This document shows, piece by piece, positions 60,287 to 64,000 of a stretch of DNA of 64,000 bases (its first letter is position 1; the number at the start of each line of letters is the position of its first letter). The notes beneath the pieces are model-generated. The model was not told the origin of the DNA. It saw only the letters and a program-made list of their open reading frames with translations, and did no database searches. This DNA comes from Acholoe squamosa (Eukaryota > Annelida > Polychaeta > Phyllodocida > Polynoidae): the NCBI GenBank assembly GCA_949317995.1, contig OX439043.1, forward strand, positions 44,583,560 to 44,647,559, read 5' to 3'. Both the position numbers and the translations under genes were made by a program.

Positions 60287-61206
60287 CCAGGAGCTTAATT
60301 CAAAAGGCTCTGCCATCGCTACCTATGAGATGTTAGTGATATCTCTCCCATATTCTATATTGCTATGGTAAAGTAGGCCTGCCTTCCTCTCTGATAGCCA
60401 GCTACTTTTTAGTGAGCGATGTTAGCCTCAGTCCTCCTTTTACTATTCCAAGCAGCTAACAACTGTGCAGAGTGGCAACAGGTCCACAGAGAGGAAATAG
60501 CAGTGGAAGGTAAAAAATAGCAGTGGAAAAACTCATTCTCTCAGGAGTGGCTACACCGGGGTTCTGCTAATTATATATACCCTGTTGGGTACACTTGACC
60601 CTGAAATGTCTTCAAGTGCATCATGCATGTATATATTTAGAAGGGTTCTTCTCAAGGAGGGTTTAAAGGAGAACAAGAGGTGCATGAGAGCTTTTGGTCA
60701 GTCGCACTGGGCCTAGGAACTGGTAAGTCACCTGTTTCCGTACGATAAAATTATAGCTTGCATTTTAGAAGTACAGTGCCCCCCCCCTCGCACCAACTAA
60801 GTGAGAGAAGGGAAGCATGACACTACTATGCCCTTAACGCATGAGTAGACTCAAGATCCCTCAAGGACTATGAGAAAATCCATTCAAGTGCTCTTAACTC
60901 ATGAGTAACCTCAAGAGTCCCCAAGGACTATCTGCAGGTGCATTCACTTTTGTGACAAGGAATGTCCCCCCACCCAGGTGCACTTGCACTCAGGGGAAAC
61001 GGTGCACCACTATCGTTTCTCAGTATAAAATAAGGGGTGGTGTTAGTACTGAAGTGGAATAGTGAAGGACTGCATAGTACCTCCTATTAGTTACACCACC
61101 AGCTATTTTTATTGTAGTAACACTAGGTCTTATGAGATGGTAACAGACATGCCTATACTAACATCTCATAGGTAGCGATAGCAGAGCCTTTTGAATTAAC
61201 CTCCTG
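60287..61206. mobile_element. Complete inverted-repeat element, AATTCAAAAGGCTCT family
   Basis: 920 bp bounded by CCAGGAGCTTAATTCAAAAG / GCTCTGCCATCGCTACC and its near-perfect inverted complement at the right end. Inner sequence matches 35913-36661 and 16010-16318. No transposase frame, so non-autonomous. Confidence 0.82.
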
Positions 61207-64000
61207 GTCATGGAATGCCTGTCATCCTCAATATATCCTAACCTGACAAATGAGAGACATACTTTGTAGGCCTTCTAGACTCTGTTCGTGTGAGAGACGT
61301 GTCTGACGTGACACTTTGCTTGTCAACTCCCCGTGTAGTAGACACACCATGATCCTTCCCATGCAGTCCACATCTCCTCTATCTAGAGTGCAGAGGCGTC
61401 TTCCTTTTAATCTAGCTACCCAATACATTGGGGCTTTATCTAATATATATACAGCAGTACATTTAAAGTAGTAAGACTGCTAGGAGGGAGGCGGCTTGTG
61501 TGAATCACATGAGATGGGGATTACAAAATCAAGTTTTTGTGCAATGCACTGTCTTATATGAAACACTAGAAAAACTCGAGAGCCCAATTTAGGGAATATA
61601 CTCATATGCATAGATCTATCGGCCATCTTGAGTTCAAGACTCCTCTTCAATTACTTGAGTTTAAGATGTTTTGTTGTCATATCTAGCTATGGATAATTAC
61701 AGCTACTATATGAACATAGTGATAACAAGAAGCTGGCAATTAGTGGATAATTGATGGTAGCTTTATTGTACAAAGCACATGCTGAAGAGATGTTAACTCA
61801 GTAAATACCTAGTTGGTAATGCTGGCAGGTGTACTAGCACCTGGCTGTATTCACATAATGACCATCAGGTGTACCACCCCTATTGGCATAGTGTGGTACT
61901 ACTGCATACATTATAGGCGAGTATAGCATAGTGAGTGATAATGGATGTCATATGAATGGTATGATGTACAGTATATAAATAAAGTAAAAGCGGTCGAGTT
62001 CTCTACTTATCACATGGTGTGTCAATATTTCCAGACATATATTCTATATGTCTGGAAATATTCTCAATACATGGTATTGGTTTTCCATCTTTTTATCCAG
62101 AGAATCAAAACAAGCCAGTGGTTGTCCTCTTTCTGCTGTTTACTCATGCCAACTGAGCAGACATTTTTGGGAGGAGGATTGCATCGTTATTTCGATGACA
62201 TTTTTTTAAAGTGCAGGTATTTTCAGTCTTTGCCCTCCTTGACAATTATTATCAAACAGATGGGTTTATTCCACACGAAGTATATTATCAAAATTGACAT
62301 TTACATAGGTAGAGTCCAGGGAGACCATTGTGCCTGAAATCCATGATCCCTCAACTTTGACTCTTTTGCCTACGAAGCAGATTGCCCACCCACCTTACAC
62401 TGTTGTGAATAATAAGACCAGACTACAACTATGCCTGACCTAGGGTTTCATGATGATGATGATAGATTGTATGAAAGGAGAGAAAGAAGGAGAATAGAAT
62501 AGAAATGACATCTATGAAGAAATCTACATCTCAATTGCAAGGTTTCCTTAGGTAAGTTTCAAAGGATAAGGATACCCTTCAAAAAGCCTTTTGGTTATCT
62601 GTTAGGAAGCTCAGCCTTATTCGAATCACAATTCCTTATAATCAATATCCATCCACGGTAGTGTTTCCGTGTTGTTCTTCTTCTTTTTGTTTTAGATTTG
62701 GAATTTTGATGGAACTTTCCAACCTCCAACAAAAGTTATGAAATCAAACAAATAGCGCCTAATACCATTCAGTGGCTCTCTACAAACACAAATTTTCATA
62801 TGTTGAGCCCTTAAGTACCTCGCAGATATGCCTTATTGCCTACAGACGTGATTGGAATCGGAATCTGCAAACCATTCTTGGTTTGAGAATGGATCTCCTT
62901 ACTCACTCATTGTGGGCTTCTATGCTCATTACTCCAATTTCCATAAGCGCGTATGAGTCATGGGTGAGACATTAATAGCAGCAATTATACAAAAGATTGT
63001 TGTTCCCCTGATGTCTTACATCCTTACCCTAAAAACCTGACCAGTAGATTGCAGCGCGCTGCGGTCACAGCTCCAGTGGCAGAAAGAGGAATTAAAATGA
63101 TCATAGCTGGTACAAGGAGTAGTGCCAATTGCTGGATTCTGGATAATTGCAATAACTGAGCTCCATTATTTTGATATATAGACACCATGTCCAATTAGCC
63201 CCTACATCGCAAATATTTGTGAGATATAGGGATCACTTGTGAAAATTTTGGAATCAATTTTGGTCCATAACTATAGGGGTCGGGGGGGGGGGGAGAGGTT
63301 AGACCAATCTAGTAAATGACTACATTTATTGCTGATAGGGTGCACCTGATAAGCCTAAACATGTAACCCGTGTGATGTTAGAATAATTTGCCTTAAATTT
63401 TGAGGAACAACATTTTGAGTTTAGGATCATTTCTAAGGGAATATATGTAGACCTTATGTTGCAAAATATTTGAATGACATTCAGTGAATTAGGGACATTC
63501 AGAAAATATTTATGACTTAGGGACCTCAGGTAGACCCTTTGTCGCAGAATCAGCCGCAGAATCAAGGTTTGTGAGATGGGGATTATAGCACGATGTGACT
63601 TCAAACAGTCCCTCTCTCCCTAAAGAGGTAATTGTGAGAGATAGTGCCATTTTGAGACTAAAGTGTCTCACAGGTGTCCATGGAGGTATGACTGAAAACA
63701 CTATGATTGTTCTGAGCGGTCAGGCTGTAGTATAGTCATACTCAATGATTCTGGTGTGAGTCGTAGCATCATTGCTAAGAAATGTCATCCCGAAGAAATG
63801 GTTACCATTCTGACCATGAATATCGGAGATTTATAGGCCCTTTCAGATAAATATGAAAGATGTAGATTCCCTGTGTTTAACATGGGCATTTACTGAACCC
63901 ACATATCAAGCAGATGTTATTTCTGGAAACTAAATTAGCCACGAGGTGTTCATGATTTGAACTAAAGCACACACACTTTCCCATAACAGGCAGAGGCCGT
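61207..64000. other. No firmly supported feature
   Basis: A minus-strand exon-like frame at 61243-61403 (CTLDRGDVDCMGRIMVCLLH, donor CAG/GTTAGG) lacks a good acceptor and was not called. Another possible minus-strand donor AAG/GTGGGT lies at about 62392. The rest is AT-rich with no repeats that I could define. Confidence 0.3.

Noticed and set aside
61243..61403. Minus-strand exon upstream of the gene
   Set aside because: No pyrimidine tract at the acceptor and phase does not match the next candidate exon.

Overview
The window looks like a piece of an animal nuclear genome. It is about 40% GC, has spliced coding exons, is dense in inverted-repeat transposons, LINE and SINE remnants and minisatellites, and shows no bacterial gene organisation. 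A GAGTGAGTGAG...GTTTAACGCC repeat near 32.7 kb is of a type I associate with molluscs, so a lophotrochozoan source is my best guess, held weakly.

Main gene. One multi-exon gene is read on the minus strand. Its clearest part is a 2613-nt internal exon (1167-3779, phase 0 at both ends) encoding an ankyrin-repeat protein with a long Ser/Gly/Thr/Pro-rich insert. Four small upstream exons fit in phase: 54354-54457, 54703-54745, 54795-54971 and 55875-55914. A weaker fifth lies at 56692-56772. If the chain is right, 3780-54353 is one intron of about 50.6 kb and most of the window is its contents. The gene continues past both ends of the window, and I could not name it.

Intron contents, left to right: a three-copy inverted-repeat element (4.8-8.4 kb) whose first copy carries a nested TA-flanked transposon; foldback elements at 7.1, 10.4, 11.3, 12.9, 18.0, 21.5 and 25.2 kb; a SINE pair at 16.5-17.0 kb; a (TA)n tract at 18.25 kb; a roughly 17-bp minisatellite at 19.9 kb; a possible 1.7-kb palindromic element at 24.4-26.1 kb; repeat arrays at 30.7, 31.7 and 32.9-33.5 kb; an inverted dispersed pair at 34.9 and 40.2 kb; LINE reverse-transcriptase remnants at 38.4 and 43.6 kb; a recent 1459-bp tandem duplication at 43.8-46.7 kb; a 66-bp minisatellite at 49.2-50.0 kb; and a tRNA-like gene at 53.07 kb. 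Several isolated exon-like segments (28, 42, 50, 51-52 kb) are listed with low confidence.

The right end (55-64 kb) holds another foldback element, a repeat field built around a TCGCCCGGACA motif (57.7-59.1 kb), and a complete 920-bp inverted-repeat element (60.3-61.2 kb) with relatives at 35.9 and 16.0 kb.

All calls come from reading the sequence by eye; no alignment, splice predictor or database search was run.
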